Position numbers and translations under genes: made by a program | Notes under the pieces: generated by a model | The model's input: only the letters and a program-made list of their open reading frames with translations | The model's database searches: none | Told to the model about the DNA's origin: nothing | DNA from: CBFGTV01 sp965652145 | GTDB taxonomy: Bacteria; Bacillota; Clostridia; Peptostreptococcales; Natronincolaceae | NCBI GenBank assembly: GCA_965652145.1 | Contig: CBFGTV010000001.1 | Location: forward strand, 62,001-126,000 | Reading direction: 5' to 3' | DNA: 64,000 nucleotides | Shown here: piece by piece, positions 40,556 through 49,281 of the stretch | How the letters are laid out: each line of letters opens with the position of its first letter | Position numbering within the stretch: the first letter of the stretch is position 1

Positions 40556-41620
40556 ATGGAACTAGCGGTAGATATTGAAAAGGATTTAGGGGACTTTCGT
40601 TTAAAAACCTCATTTCGAGTGTTAAATGAGACCAAGGGCATATTAGGGGCCTCCGGTTCAGGAAAGAGCATGACCCTTAGATGTATTGCAGGCCTTGAAA
40701 GGCCCACCAGGGGAAAAATTACATTGAACGATCATGTCTTATATGATTCCGAAGCCGGTGTATGTCTCCCGGCCAGAAAAAGAAGAATCGGTATGCTGTT
40801 TCAGAATTACGCACTGTTTCCCCATATGAATGTGTTAGAGAATATCAGCTTCCCCCTAGATGGATTGGAACCCCTTGAAAGAAGGAAAAGGGTGGCTGAA
40901 ATGCTGGCCATGATGCAGCTGGAAGGGTTAGATAAACGCTATCCCCGGGAATTGTCGGGCGGTCAGCAGCAGCGGGTGGCTCTGGCCAGGGCCCTGGCCA
41001 TTGAGCCCCAGGTGCTGCTGTTGGATGAGCCCTTTTCTGCACTGGACAATCATCTCAGGAGACAAATGGAGGATCAATTGCTGACTGTGCTGGAAAAATT
41101 TCATGGGGTTGCCCTTTATGTGTCACATAATATGGACGAGGCCTATCGGATCTGTAAAGAGTTGATTATCATGGATCAGGGCAGTATTGCGGCATCGGGC
41201 AGGCGAGATGAAATTTTCCAGAGGCCCCCTACCCTGGCGGCGGCAAGGCTGGTGGGCTTCACTAATATTTCCCGGGCCATTGAAGCAGGCAATCAACTGG
41301 TTAAGGCATTGGATTGGGGCTGCAATTTGGAAATGGAAAAGGGGCTATATTCAAAGGACCATATCGGCATACGCAGTAATCAGATTATCCTTGCCGAAGG
41401 CCCTGGGAAAAATGTATTTCAATTGATGCCCAAAAAGGTTATTGAAGCTCCTTACTCTGTTGTTGTTAAGGGAGTAATCCTTTCGGAAGGGTGCAATGAA
41501 GATCAGGCTTCGACCATTGATTGGGAGCTGGAAAGGGAACAGTGGAAATTAATGAAGAACCTAACTCCTCCCTGGAGTATTCAAATTCCTGTAGATAAGC
41601 TCATTCCCATGGAATCTTAA
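40556..41620 (+). CDS. modC: Molybdate ABC transporter ATP-binding protein
   Basis: A 354-residue ATPase. Walker A GASGSGKSMT near residue 31, Q-loop LFQNYALFPHMN near 82, signature LSGGQQQRVALARAL near 134, Walker B VLLLDEPFSAL near 156 and the switch His in LYVSHNMDEAYR near 190. The C-terminal 110 residues form an accessory domain in the place of the ModC TOBE/MOP region, but clear MOP motifs are hard to see. Preceded by GAAGGGGGACAG. The last gene of the mod operon; no clear terminator follows. Confidence 0.93.
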   Translation: MELAVDIEKDLGDFRLKTSFRVLNETKGILGASGSGKSMTLRCIAGLERPTRGKITLNDHVLYDSEAGVCLPARKRRIGMLFQNYALFPHMNVLENISFPLDGLEPLERRKRVAEMLAMMQLEGLDKRYPRELSGGQQQRVALARALAIEPQVLLLDEPFSALDNHLRRQMEDQLLTVLEKFHGVALYVSHNMDEAYRICKELIIMDQGSIAASGRRDEIFQRPPTLAAARLVGFTNISRAIEAGNQLVKALDWGCNLEMEKGLYSKDHIGIRSNQIILAEGPGKNVFQLMPKKVIEAPYSVVVKGVILSEGCNEDQASTIDWELEREQWKLMKNLTPPWSIQIPVDKLIPMES

Positions 41621-41741
41621 TAAAAAAAGCTATAATAATATGTAAAATCCCATTAACAAAAAACAAAAATATTCCGACAATAATATTGAAGGTATGTTAA
41701 TCTGTCGGCAGATAGGTTTTTAATTATGGGAGGGAATGGGA

Positions 41742-42869
41742 ATGGCAGGGACTGCACAGTCAAATTACAAAGAAGTATATACATCGTCACTACAACCTGG
41801 AATGGCCTTTAAAGAAGATATTATTAATGCCTATGGCAATGTTTTAATTCCGGCAGGAACAGTAATTGAGGATTTAGATCGGGTACAGCATCTTTTAGAG
41901 CAGCATCATATTTTACAGGTCAAAATTAAAGATAAAGAAGTACATCATTTTTCCTCAAAGAGTAAAAATACTGCCATAGAAACAAAAGGGAAGGCTGAGA
42001 AAATACAGCACCAAAATATGGTGACCGAAGCCAGAGCAGAGCTCCAGACGGTACAAAAAAAGCTTCAAGGAGATTTTGATAAAATCGTAAAGGGCGAGGC
42101 CATTAATCAATCTGCCATTAAAGATAGTATTCAAAAAACCCTCAAGGTTTTTAATACCAATATGAATGTATTCCAACTGATTGAAAAGCTGAAGGGATTA
42201 GATGATATTACCTATGCCCATAGTCAAAACGTTACCATTATTAGCTATGCCCTGGGAAAGTGGTTGGAGCTAAGCCAGGATCAGCTTCAGCAATTGACCC
42301 TGGGGGCTATGCTGATTGACATAGGTAAAATGAAGCTCCCCCAGGAGCTGTTAAATAAAAAGGAAACCCTTACCCATGATGAAAGACTGGAATGTCAGAA
42401 GCATGTTATCTATAGCCACGAGCTAATTAAGTCATATGAATTTATTGATGAGGATGTTAAAAAAATAGTTCTGTTTCATCATGAACGGGTTGACGGCAGT
42501 GGTTATCCCATGGGTTTGAAGGAAAATAAAATTCCTTTATTGGCTCGAATTGTTGCTGTAGCTGATGTTTATAATGCGCTGACATCAGACAGACCCTATC
42601 GAAGCAAGCTCTCTCCCTTTGAAGCCATTAAGGTGCTTGAGACAGAGTATAAAGGAAAGCTGGACCCAAAGATATTGTATATATTTTTAAATCGTATAGG
42701 GAATTGCTTTATTGGACAAAGGGTAAGGCTGAATGATGGTCGAATCGGCGAAATAATTTTTATTTTCAGGCAATGTGTGTATCGGCCAATGGTAAAGCTG
42801 GAAGATGGAAGGATTTTAGATTTAAATACATTAGAAAACAACAGTATTGAAATTGTTGACTTTATTTAA
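41742..42869 (+). CDS. HD-GYP domain protein with altered HD motif
   Basis: A 375-residue cytoplasmic protein. Residues 10-60 are a PilZ-like or DUF3391-like N-terminal region (LQPGMAFKEDIINAYGN); 75-160 is a helical linker; 165-310 is an HD-GYP domain with AHSQNVTIISYALG, then LIDIGKMKLP where the canonical HD is replaced by ID, and HHERVDGSGYP and VADVYNALTSDRPYR intact. The C-terminal 65 residues are beta-rich (VRLNDGRIGEIIFIFRQ). HD-GYP proteins usually hydrolyse c-di-GMP; losing the His may impair metal binding. ATG 41742, eight bases after GGGAGGG, is chosen over 41736. Confidence 0.85.
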   Translation: MAGTAQSNYKEVYTSSLQPGMAFKEDIINAYGNVLIPAGTVIEDLDRVQHLLEQHHILQVKIKDKEVHHFSSKSKNTAIETKGKAEKIQHQNMVTEARAELQTVQKKLQGDFDKIVKGEAINQSAIKDSIQKTLKVFNTNMNVFQLIEKLKGLDDITYAHSQNVTIISYALGKWLELSQDQLQQLTLGAMLIDIGKMKLPQELLNKKETLTHDERLECQKHVIYSHELIKSYEFIDEDVKKIVLFHHERVDGSGYPMGLKENKIPLLARIVAVADVYNALTSDRPYRSKLSPFEAIKVLETEYKGKLDPKILYIFLNRIGNCFIGQRVRLNDGRIGEIIFIFRQCVYRPMVKLEDGRILDLNTLENNSIEIVDFI

Positions 42870-42874
42870 TAGGT

Positions 42875-42904
42875 TGGGCCTTGAAAAAACAGGGCCCATT
42901 TTTA
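42875..42904 (+). terminator. Terminator after the HD-GYP gene
   Basis: TGGGCC (42875-42880) pairs with GGGCCCA (42892-42898), followed by TTTTTATT. Confidence 0.75.
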
Positions 42905-43273
42905 TTGCCAATGTAGACATTACATAAAGTTAATATAACTCAATATTGAGATTATTCATATTTTAACTTATTTAAATCAGTAGCCTTGAATGAACGTGTC
43001 TGGTTCAGGCTTGAAAAAAACTAAAAGGTAATTTGTTTGATGAAGAATATAATATGTAATATATGGCAATGATAAAAAAGGGTCTTCCAAAAGATAGAAA
43101 TACCATAAATATCCAAAAAAGTTGACAAAATAATTTTATCAGATAAAATATTAAAAATGAAGTTCCTTTCTTATGACACCTGGGAAGTTAAATTTAATTT
43201 TGGGTCAATTATTTCCCATGGGAATCGACAAAATGGATTAATTTTGTTTGTAACGAGAATAGGAGGAAAAATA
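42905..43273. other. Gene-free gap upstream of the 3D-domain gene
   Basis: AT-rich, no supported ORF. It holds a candidate promoter, TTGACA (43122-43127), 16-base spacer, TAAAAT (43144-43149), followed by an untranslated leader of about 115 bases before the start at 43274. Confidence 0.55.
43122..43149 (+). promoter_or_regulatory. Candidate promoter of the yabE-like gene
   Basis: TTGACA (43122-43127), 16 bases, TAAAAT (43144-43149). Confidence 0.55.
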
Positions 43274-44308
43274 ATGTATAGTAAACTAAGCAATTTAAGA
43301 TTTTTAGATAAAAAAATCTTAATTGTGGCGCTTACGTTGGTCTGTCTGCTAGTGGGCTTTAGTATTATGAGTGTTAACAAAACCATCGTAATCGCCCATG
43401 ATGGACAGGAAGTTGAAATTAAAACCTTTTCCAATACAGTAGGAAACATATTAAAGCAACAGGGTATAGAGGTTAACGAAGCGGATAAGGTAATCCCTCA
43501 GCTGCATGAACGGGTAGAAGACGGAACCCGTATTGTGATCCATCGAGCCTTTGAAATTCAGCTGGTGGTAGAGGGAGAGGAAAAAAACGTTAAAACAGCC
43601 GAATCTACCGTTGAAGCCCTTCTTAAAAGTATGGATATCGTTTTAAATGACCATGACAGAGTAGAGCCGGCCCTTGAGGCTCCCCTTCAAAGGGGTGACG
43701 TTGTTCGAGTGACAAGGGTAGAGGAAGAAGTTGTTGAGGAAGAACAGGAAATTCCCTATCAAACCTTGGTTAAATATAATGAGCAGCTGGAGCATGGCAT
43801 CACCAAGGTGGTTCAGGAAGGGAAGAATGGCGAAAAGGAGGTTATCTCAAAAATCACCTTTGAAGATGGGGTAGAAGTAGCCCGTGAGGTGGTTGACGAG
43901 GTAATTCATCAGGAAGCAGTGAATGAAATAATCGAAAAAGGAACTTTAAATTATTTAATTACCTCCCGGGGAGAGGTGAGCCGGTATAAAAGGGTTTTGA
44001 CCGTAGAGGCAACAGCCTATGATGCCGGGTATGCCAGTACAGGGAAAAATCCAGGAGACCCATACTATGGAATAACCAGTACTGGAACCCAGGTTAGACC
44101 CGGAGTGGTGGCTGTAGACCCAAAGGTCATCCCCCTTGGCAGCAAGCTGTACATTGAATCCCTTGATGGCAAGGTTAGCTATGGCTATGCTGTAGCAGAG
44201 GATACAGGAGGCGCCATAAAGGGCAATAAAATCGATATTTATTACGAAAGTCGCAGCGAAGCATTGCGATTTGGAAGAAAAAAATTACGGGTATATGTTT
44301 TGGAATAA
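43274..44308 (+). CDS. yabE: YabE-like cell wall protein: DUF348, G5 and 3D domains
   Basis: A 344-residue exported, membrane-anchored protein. N-terminal hydrophobic segment at about residues 14-34, two DUF348 repeats (VEIKTFSNTVGNILKQQGIE; VKTAESTVEALLKSMDIVL), a G5 domain (IPYQTLVKYNEQLEHGITKV) and a C-terminal 3D domain (VEATAYDAG, then VVAVDPKVIPLGS and AVAEDTGGAIKGNKIDIY with three Asp). The 3D domain is the Rpf/MltA-like catalytic fold implicated in peptidoglycan turnover. ATG 43274 follows TAGGAGG. In Bacillus yabE is followed by rnmV and rsmA, exactly as here. Confidence 0.92.
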   Translation: MYSKLSNLRFLDKKILIVALTLVCLLVGFSIMSVNKTIVIAHDGQEVEIKTFSNTVGNILKQQGIEVNEADKVIPQLHERVEDGTRIVIHRAFEIQLVVEGEEKNVKTAESTVEALLKSMDIVLNDHDRVEPALEAPLQRGDVVRVTRVEEEVVEEEQEIPYQTLVKYNEQLEHGITKVVQEGKNGEKEVISKITFEDGVEVAREVVDEVIHQEAVNEIIEKGTLNYLITSRGEVSRYKRVLTVEATAYDAGYASTGKNPGDPYYGITSTGTQVRPGVVAVDPKVIPLGSKLYIESLDGKVSYGYAVAEDTGGAIKGNKIDIYYESRSEALRFGRKKLRVYVLE

Positions 44309-44339
44309 ATCATAGCATTAAACCCGTCAGCCCATTAGC

Positions 44340-44428
44340 AACCCCTGAATTTAAGGAGCAGGAAGATCAGCCCGACGTTAAAAAGACGTAAGGGCTGGTT
44401 ATCCCTACTTCGGGAATACAGGGGTTTT
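44340..44428 (+). repeat. Structured intergenic element, copy C
   Basis: Outer stem AACCCCTG (44340-44347)/CAGGGGTT (44419-44426); GGAGCAGGAAG (44355-44365); inner stem CAGCCC/GGGCTG enclosing ACGT/ACGT; ACGTAAGGGCTGG (44386-44398); third hairpin TATCCC/GGGAATA; short T-run. Lies between yabE and rnmV. Same plan as copies at 24966 and 54860. Confidence 0.65.
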
Positions 44429-44570
44429 CCCTTTACAAAAAGACCAGGGGTGTAATATGATAATAATTGGATCTTCGTCATATTAGTTTTGACGTAAGGC
44501 TTTAAAAATTGTTTCTGTCAATATAAATAAAAATCAAAATAATAGAAAGATATAAACCAAGGGAGAAAAT

Positions 44571-45107
44571 ATGATTAAGGAAATTATTGTAGTAGAGGGC
44601 AAGGATGATGTTTCGGCAGTTAAACGTGCCGTAGAGGCAGAAATGATCATAACCGGAGGCTTTGCATTACCCCCCTCGGTTATTGAAAGAATTAAGACCG
44701 CTGCTAAAAAAAGAGGCGTTATTATTTTTACTGACCCCGATTTTGCAGGAGAAAAAATTAGAAAGACCATTGCCAGTCAGGTGCCGGGCTGCAAGCATGC
44801 CTTTCTGCCAAGGGAAGAAGCAACCAAAAACGGTGATATAGGGATTGAAAATGCTTCTCCCCAAAGTATTATGGCGGCGCTGGAGAAGGTTCGAAGCGAA
44901 GTCGTTACTAAGAGAATAGAATTCACCCAGGCTGATTTAATAGAGTATGGATTAATTGGCACAAATTATTCTGCAGATAAAAGAAGCGCCTTAGGTCGTG
45001 AGCTGGGAATTGGCTACGGAAATGGAAAGCAGTTTTTAAACCGTTTGAATCATTACGGTGTAACCCGCCAGGAATTTGCTGAAGCGCTGAAAAAAATAGA
45101 GGAGTAG
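44571..45107 (+). CDS. rnmV: Ribonuclease M5
   Basis: Matures the 5' and 3' ends of 5S rRNA. The 178-residue protein has an N-terminal Toprim domain with VVEGKDDVSAVKRAV near residue 7 (catalytic Glu) and FTDPDFAGEKIRK near 51 (DxD), followed by AFLPREEATKNGDIGIENAS, typical of RnmV, and a C-terminal helical domain. ATG 44571 follows AAGGGAGAAAAT. It is followed by rsmA nine bases later, the conserved Firmicutes pair. Confidence 0.95.
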   Translation: MIKEIIVVEGKDDVSAVKRAVEAEMIITGGFALPPSVIERIKTAAKKRGVIIFTDPDFAGEKIRKTIASQVPGCKHAFLPREEATKNGDIGIENASPQSIMAALEKVRSEVVTKRIEFTQADLIEYGLIGTNYSADKRSALGRELGIGYGNGKQFLNRLNHYGVTRQEFAEALKKIEE

Positions 45108-45116
45108 AGGTGCCCT

Positions 45117-45983
45117 ATGGAGAGAATTGCATCCCCCAAAAGAACCAAGGAAATTGTGGCAAAGCATGGATTTTATTTTTCTAAGGGATTAGGACAAAAC
45201 TTTTTGATTGATTATAATATCATCGAAAAAATCGTTGGTGGGGCAGGAATCACATCTGAAGATACTGTTATTGAAGTGGGGCCCGGTATTGGCAGCCTGA
45301 CCCAGGGCCTGGCTGAAGCAGCTTCCAAGGTCGTGGCGGTGGAGGTTGATCAAAAGCTGATTCCCATCTTAGAGGAAAATTTAAGGGAATATTCCAATGT
45401 GAAGGTAATCCATGAAGATATTTTAAAGGTTGATATCAATAACCTATTAAAGCAGCATGCTTCAGGGAAAAAAGTAAAGGTAGTGGGGAACCTGCCCTAT
45501 TACATTACCACTCCCATTATCATGCGGTTTTTGGAGGAAAAGATACCGGTTGATTCCATCACCATTATGATTCAAAAAGAGGTGGCCGAAAGAATGGCGG
45601 CAAAGCCCAGTACAAAGGAATATGGCACTCTTTCCATTGCAGTTCAATATTATTGCGATACAGAAAGGGTGGCGGTGGTTCCGCCGTCGGTATTTATTCC
45701 CCAGCCCAGCGTTGATTCCAGCGTTATCAAGCTAACCCTCCTGGAAAGACCACGGGTAGAGGTGCAAGACGAAGGGCTCTATTTTGCACTGGTAAAGGAT
45801 GCCTTTGGGAAACGACGAAAAACCCTGTTAAATGCCTTAAGCACAGGGCACCTTAATTTGAATAAGGAATTGGTCAGGCAGGTATTGGCTGCCACAGGCA
45901 TAGATGAAAAAAGAAGGGGCGAAACCCTTTCTCTGGAAGAGTTTGCTGCTTTGGCCAATCAATTAAGTAAAACACGATTATAG
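45117..45983 (+). CDS. rsmA: 16S rRNA adenine-1518/1519 dimethyltransferase (RsmA/KsgA)
   Basis: Dimethylates two adjacent adenines near the 3' end of 16S rRNA, a late 30S assembly step; loss gives kasugamycin resistance in other bacteria. The 288-residue protein has GLGQNFLIDYNIIEKIV near residue 25, VIEVGPGIGSLTQGLAE near 51 (SAM motif I) and VVGNLPYYITTPI near 123 (NLPY catalytic motif). The C-terminal domain is complete. It starts nine bases after rnmV with GAGGAGTAGAGGTG upstream. Confidence 0.97.
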   Translation: MERIASPKRTKEIVAKHGFYFSKGLGQNFLIDYNIIEKIVGGAGITSEDTVIEVGPGIGSLTQGLAEAASKVVAVEVDQKLIPILEENLREYSNVKVIHEDILKVDINNLLKQHASGKKVKVVGNLPYYITTPIIMRFLEEKIPVDSITIMIQKEVAERMAAKPSTKEYGTLSIAVQYYCDTERVAVVPPSVFIPQPSVDSSVIKLTLLERPRVEVQDEGLYFALVKDAFGKRRKTLLNALSTGHLNLNKELVRQVLAATGIDEKRRGETLSLEEFAALANQLSKTRL

Positions 45984-46317
45984 CCACACTGTTATATTAA
46001 GCTGTACCTGTAAATCGTATTTATATAGGGGTTAGCAGCGATAGGATAAGGATATAGGTAAATAATATTATTTGCTTATATCCTTATTTTTTAATTTATA
46101 AGTTAAGGCTATCCTGCAAGCATTATGAAAATGCACTTTGATTGTTCTAACTTGCTTGTTTTTTCCCTAATTGACTGGGTGGCTTGCTTTGAGCATCTTA
46201 GATAGCTTTATAGGCCATCTTTAGTAAAACTAACTGTAAACAATTTCAAGGTCAATACATATAATGATACAGAACAATTTTTACAGGGAAAATCTAATTG
46301 ATATAAGGGGGGAAAAC
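45984..46317. other. Gap with rsmA terminator
   Basis: AAGGATATA (46048-46056) pairs with TATATCCTT (46077-46085) across an AT-rich loop, followed by ATTTTTT: the rsmA terminator. From 46100 to 46317 no ORF or clear promoter was seen. Confidence 0.65.
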
Positions 46318-47745
46318 ATGCAAAGAAGATATAAAAGGTACTTTGTTATATTGGAGAATGAGGATACAGGCTTTGAGATATCAAGAAGCCAAACACCCAA
46401 GGGTTATGCGAAGGTAGAGATTAGTAACGGTAAGGGAATTATGATGCTCCACTGCCAAAATCTCAGAGGAATACATGAAAATAGAATGAGGTATCGCTGG
46501 TATCTTGTCAATAGCAATAAGGATAATCCGACTATTGTGGATATTGGTCCCATGGAAGTGGACAGCAGTGGCAAAGGTGAGGTAACCTGGGAATTCAGTG
46601 GAGAAAATGTAAAGGGCACAAAGGAATCCATAGAGGAATTCAATTTACTGCTGTTACTGGCAGAGTCCTTCGAGCAAAGAAAGGCCTTAACAGCACCGTT
46701 AGTGGGCTACATAGAAAAGGGCACAAATTCCTGGAGAAGGATAGTGGAAAGAAAGCTCTATGGTATTGTTCAGCCTGAAAAAATGAAAGAGGAAGAAAAG
46801 ATTGCAGTTGCAGAACCAAGGGCAGAAGAAGGGCTTACAGCTGTAGAACGGAAAATAGAAGCAGCAGAGCCAGCCGTTGAAGCTGTAAAACCAAGTGATG
46901 GCGGCCCGGAAGAAGGCCCCAGAAGCCAATACAGCTTTGAGGAAAGCGACGATTTAATGGCCAGCAGTGTAGCTGTGGAAGCAGAGCCGCCTATGGAAGA
47001 AATCCAGGAGGAATTGCCGGTGGCCAAGGAAGTGATAGAGGAAGTCACTTCAATGGAAGAAACAGAGCCGGAACCAATTATTCAGGCTCAGGCTCCATTG
47101 AATAAACCAACTGCTCCAGTGGCAGACAAGAAGCAGCAGCGTATTATAAAAATTCAGGAGCCGCCCCATGGGGGCGATGGAGCCGGTCGATCCATCGAGG
47201 AGCTTCAATCGGCTCAGCAGGCCGCAGAGTCTCAGGAAAACAGCTACCTGCTGAATGAAGGAAATATGACGAAGGCAATGCAGGCCTATGTGGAAAGTAC
47301 GCTAAAGATGTTTCCCAAGGTTGCACCCTTTGAAGGATTGGGAGAGGGCTATCAATGGTGGCATATTTATTATAATTATCAGACCCTCTATCGTTCCCAT
47401 ATGCCCTTTGTAGCCTATATAGACGGGTTAAGGCCCACAAGCCAGTATTATCCCTATCAGTATCCTTCAGAATATCATCGGCAGATCTATCCTTATCAGC
47501 ACTATTTATTTGGTATTCAATATGACAAACAAAACAACGCCATCTATTATGTATATGGAATTCCGGGAAGAAGATTATCCAGAGAACAGCCCTATGGTGG
47601 GAAAACAGGCTTTACCTATTGGCATCCCTGTAAAAGTGGTTCAAATGTCAGCGAGGGCTTTGGCTATTGGCTGATGCATATTGATCCCAAGACTGGTAAA
47701 GCTGCTAATCCCCTTAAGGAAACAAAGCCCCTGGATGTAAAATGA
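46318..47745 (+). CDS. Two-domain protein of unknown function with acidic linker and Tyr-rich C-terminal domain
   Basis: A 475-residue soluble protein. Residues 1-145: a beta-rich domain (KRYFVILENEDTGFEI, CQNLRGIHENRMRYRWYLVN, then IGPMEVDSSGKGEVTWEF) that looks like a small protein-binding or sugar-binding sandwich. Residues 150-320: an acidic, Ala/Glu/Pro-rich linker. Residues 330-475: a domain rich in Tyr, Trp, Pro (FEGLGEGYQWWHIYYNYQTL, YYPYQYPSEYHRQIYPYQHYLFGIQY, GGKTGFTYWHP shown in parts). No signal peptide or enzyme motif. Such spore-former-restricted proteins are often spore surface or cortex factors, but that is a guess. ATG 46318 follows GGGGGGAAAAC. Confidence 0.65.
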   Translation: MQRRYKRYFVILENEDTGFEISRSQTPKGYAKVEISNGKGIMMLHCQNLRGIHENRMRYRWYLVNSNKDNPTIVDIGPMEVDSSGKGEVTWEFSGENVKGTKESIEEFNLLLLLAESFEQRKALTAPLVGYIEKGTNSWRRIVERKLYGIVQPEKMKEEEKIAVAEPRAEEGLTAVERKIEAAEPAVEAVKPSDGGPEEGPRSQYSFEESDDLMASSVAVEAEPPMEEIQEELPVAKEVIEEVTSMEETEPEPIIQAQAPLNKPTAPVADKKQQRIIKIQEPPHGGDGAGRSIEELQSAQQAAESQENSYLLNEGNMTKAMQAYVESTLKMFPKVAPFEGLGEGYQWWHIYYNYQTLYRSHMPFVAYIDGLRPTSQYYPYQYPSEYHRQIYPYQHYLFGIQYDKQNNAIYYVYGIPGRRLSREQPYGGKTGFTYWHPCKSGSNVSEGFGYWLMHIDPKTGKAANPLKETKPLDVK

Positions 47746-47750
47746 AAATG

Positions 47751-47782
47751 AAAAGGCCTCTCTTAATTAGGGAGGCTTTTTA
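47751..47782 (+). terminator. Terminator after the two-domain protein gene
   Basis: AAAAGGCCTC (47751-47760) pairs with GGAGGCTTTT (47771-47780) around a TAATTA loop, followed by TATATA. Confidence 0.75.
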
Positions 47783-47889
47783 TATACATAGGAGAAGATA
47801 CACCTTTATAAATTGTGGAACAAATATCATTTCTCTAATATATCTACCTATAATCTTTAAAGGAAGACTTTGTTTTATGTCGATTCTAA

Positions 47890-48333
47890 TTAATAGTCCT
47901 TAGTAATTTCAAAGGGCCAATCCTCATACCCCCCTGTAATGGTATAAACCCTGGGAAATCCAGATTCGGCCATGAGCTTAGAGGCCTTCAAGCTGTCTTT
48001 TCCATTTTCGCAATAGAGTACATAGGCCTTTTCCCGATCAAGGCTATGGATTTCTCCCCTCAGCTCCTTTAAAGGCAGGGCTGTTGCATTGTTAATATGA
48101 CCCTTTTCAAATTCCTTGACGGAACGAACATCCAGTATGACAACATTTGGATTATTTTGTATGAGACTGTGGGCTTCCTCGGGCAGCAATCTTTGGTAGG
48201 AATACTTCAATTGAATATTGCTGACGGTTCGATCCCTTTTAAGGCCATAAAGAATGAGTAGTCCAATAATGATGGTGACAATAACCAGCGCTGCAATATA
48301 TAAGCTTCTTTTTCTAATAACATAAATATGCAT
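47890..48333 (-). CDS. Membrane-anchored rhodanese-like protein
   Basis: A 147-residue protein with an N-terminal helix (about residues 12-30) and a single rhodanese domain: VVILDVRSVKEFEKGHINNA near residue 64 and the active-site Cys in YVLYCENGKDSLKAS near 105. It ends TITGGYEDWPFEI, typical of these domains. The domain would sit outside the membrane and handle sulfane sulfur or act as a redox or binding module. Minus strand, upstream of nothing in its own direction; ytrI lies about 50 bases before its start on the same strand, so it may be in the ytrH-ytrI transcript. Confidence 0.88.
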   Translation of the reverse strand: MHIYVIRKRSLYIAALVIVTIIIGLLILYGLKRDRTVSNIQLKYSYQRLLPEEAHSLIQNNPNVVILDVRSVKEFEKGHINNATALPLKELRGEIHSLDREKAYVLYCENGKDSLKASKLMAESGFPRVYTITGGYEDWPFEITKDY

Positions 48334-48385
48334 GATTCCACCCCTTAGTAATTGATACTATAAATATATATCCTAATTTAGTCTA

Positions 48386-48832
48386 TTATTCCACTGGCTT
48401 AGCCGATAAACCAATATCAATCGTCTCGTGGACAATAATGTACTTAACCTGAATTTTTATCCGCTTATCGGCTACTTCAATAATTCTTTTATCCAATATT
48501 TTATAGAGCAACTCTCCATCAATATCTGAAATTTCCTTGCCCACCAGGTCGACCAGATAGAATCTGGCTGTTTTTTCAATTTCCTCCTGAATTAAATGAT
48601 TGCCGTCAAATTCAATGGTCAGCTTTAGATCCTTAATAATAGCAGCCTGCTCCTTGGCAAGGCTTTCACTCAATTTTTCCAGTTTAATTTCCCGATCGGC
48701 CAGCTGGTTGGTTAACTGGTTCTGGGTTCGATATAATCGTTCCAGGGTATTCATATTTAGAAGCATCATAAAGGCCAGCCCAAAGAAAAAGCCCAGTAGA
48801 AAGACAGCGAAAAAAAAGCCCTTTTCCTTCAT
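48386..48832 (-). CDS. ytrI: Sporulation membrane protein YtrI
   Basis: A 148-residue protein: N-terminal hydrophobic segment (residues 6-24, FFFAVFLLGFFFGLAFMMLL), a coiled-coil stretch (YRTQNQLTNQLADREIKLEK) and an alpha/beta C-terminal part. It overlaps ytrH by four bases in the same order as the Bacillus sigma-E-dependent ytrHI operon, where both are needed for efficient sporulation. Sequence alone is not diagnostic; the call leans on the layout and the partner gene. Confidence 0.78.
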   Translation of the reverse strand: MKEKGFFFAVFLLGFFFGLAFMMLLNMNTLERLYRTQNQLTNQLADREIKLEKLSESLAKEQAAIIKDLKLTIEFDGNHLIQEEIEKTARFYLVDLVGKEISDIDGELLYKILDKRIIEVADKRIKIQVKYIIVHETIDIGLSAKPVE

Positions 48833-49155
48833 AATCCAACCCTGCTCTCTAAATAATTGATCAGCTGATGACCCAGCTGTGCTCCCGAAAGGGCACTTAA
48901 AATATAAAAAAGCTGCTTCAGCAGGCTCTTCAGTTCGCCGTTAAAAATCCCGGTTTCAAGCAGCTTAAAGGAGGGAAAGGTTCCTCCCAGGGCCACAACG
49001 GTTGCCCATATTTTAATTTTATCGCATAGTTCAATCATAGTTTTAATGGGTGGCTGCCCGTTGATTGTAGCCGCCACTCCCCCAAAAATACATCCCCCCA
49101 GCATGACACCAAGAGCAATAAAAAAGTTAAACAGTAGATTTTGAGCAAAGGTCAA
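48829..49155 (-). CDS. ytrH: Sporulation protein YtrH
   Basis: A 108-residue membrane protein with three hydrophobic segments. FFIALGVMLGGCIFGGVAAT, then INGQPPIKTMIELCDKIKIW and ALGGTFPSFKLLETGIFNGE form the conserved YtrH core. Members occur only in spore-formers and are made in the mother cell under sigma-E in Bacillus. It is first of a minus-strand operon with ytrI. GGAGGGAATGG on the minus strand precedes the start at 49155. Confidence 0.9.
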   Translation of the reverse strand: MTFAQNLLFNFFIALGVMLGGCIFGGVAATINGQPPIKTMIELCDKIKIWATVVALGGTFPSFKLLETGIFNGELKSLLKQLFYILSALSGAQLGHQLINYLESRVGL

Positions 49156-49281
49156 TATCCATTCCTCCCTTCATTGCATGTTTAATTAAGTATATGAAAA
49201 AAAACCCCATAAATGAGTGAAATTAGTGGCATAACAGTTATGAAAACATACAATAAAGATAGAAGGAAAGGAGGGAAAGCA

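Noticed and set aside
43157..43273. Longer start for the YabE-like protein
   Set aside because: No ribosome site at 43157; TAGGAGG precedes ATG 43274, whose product begins like other YabE proteins.
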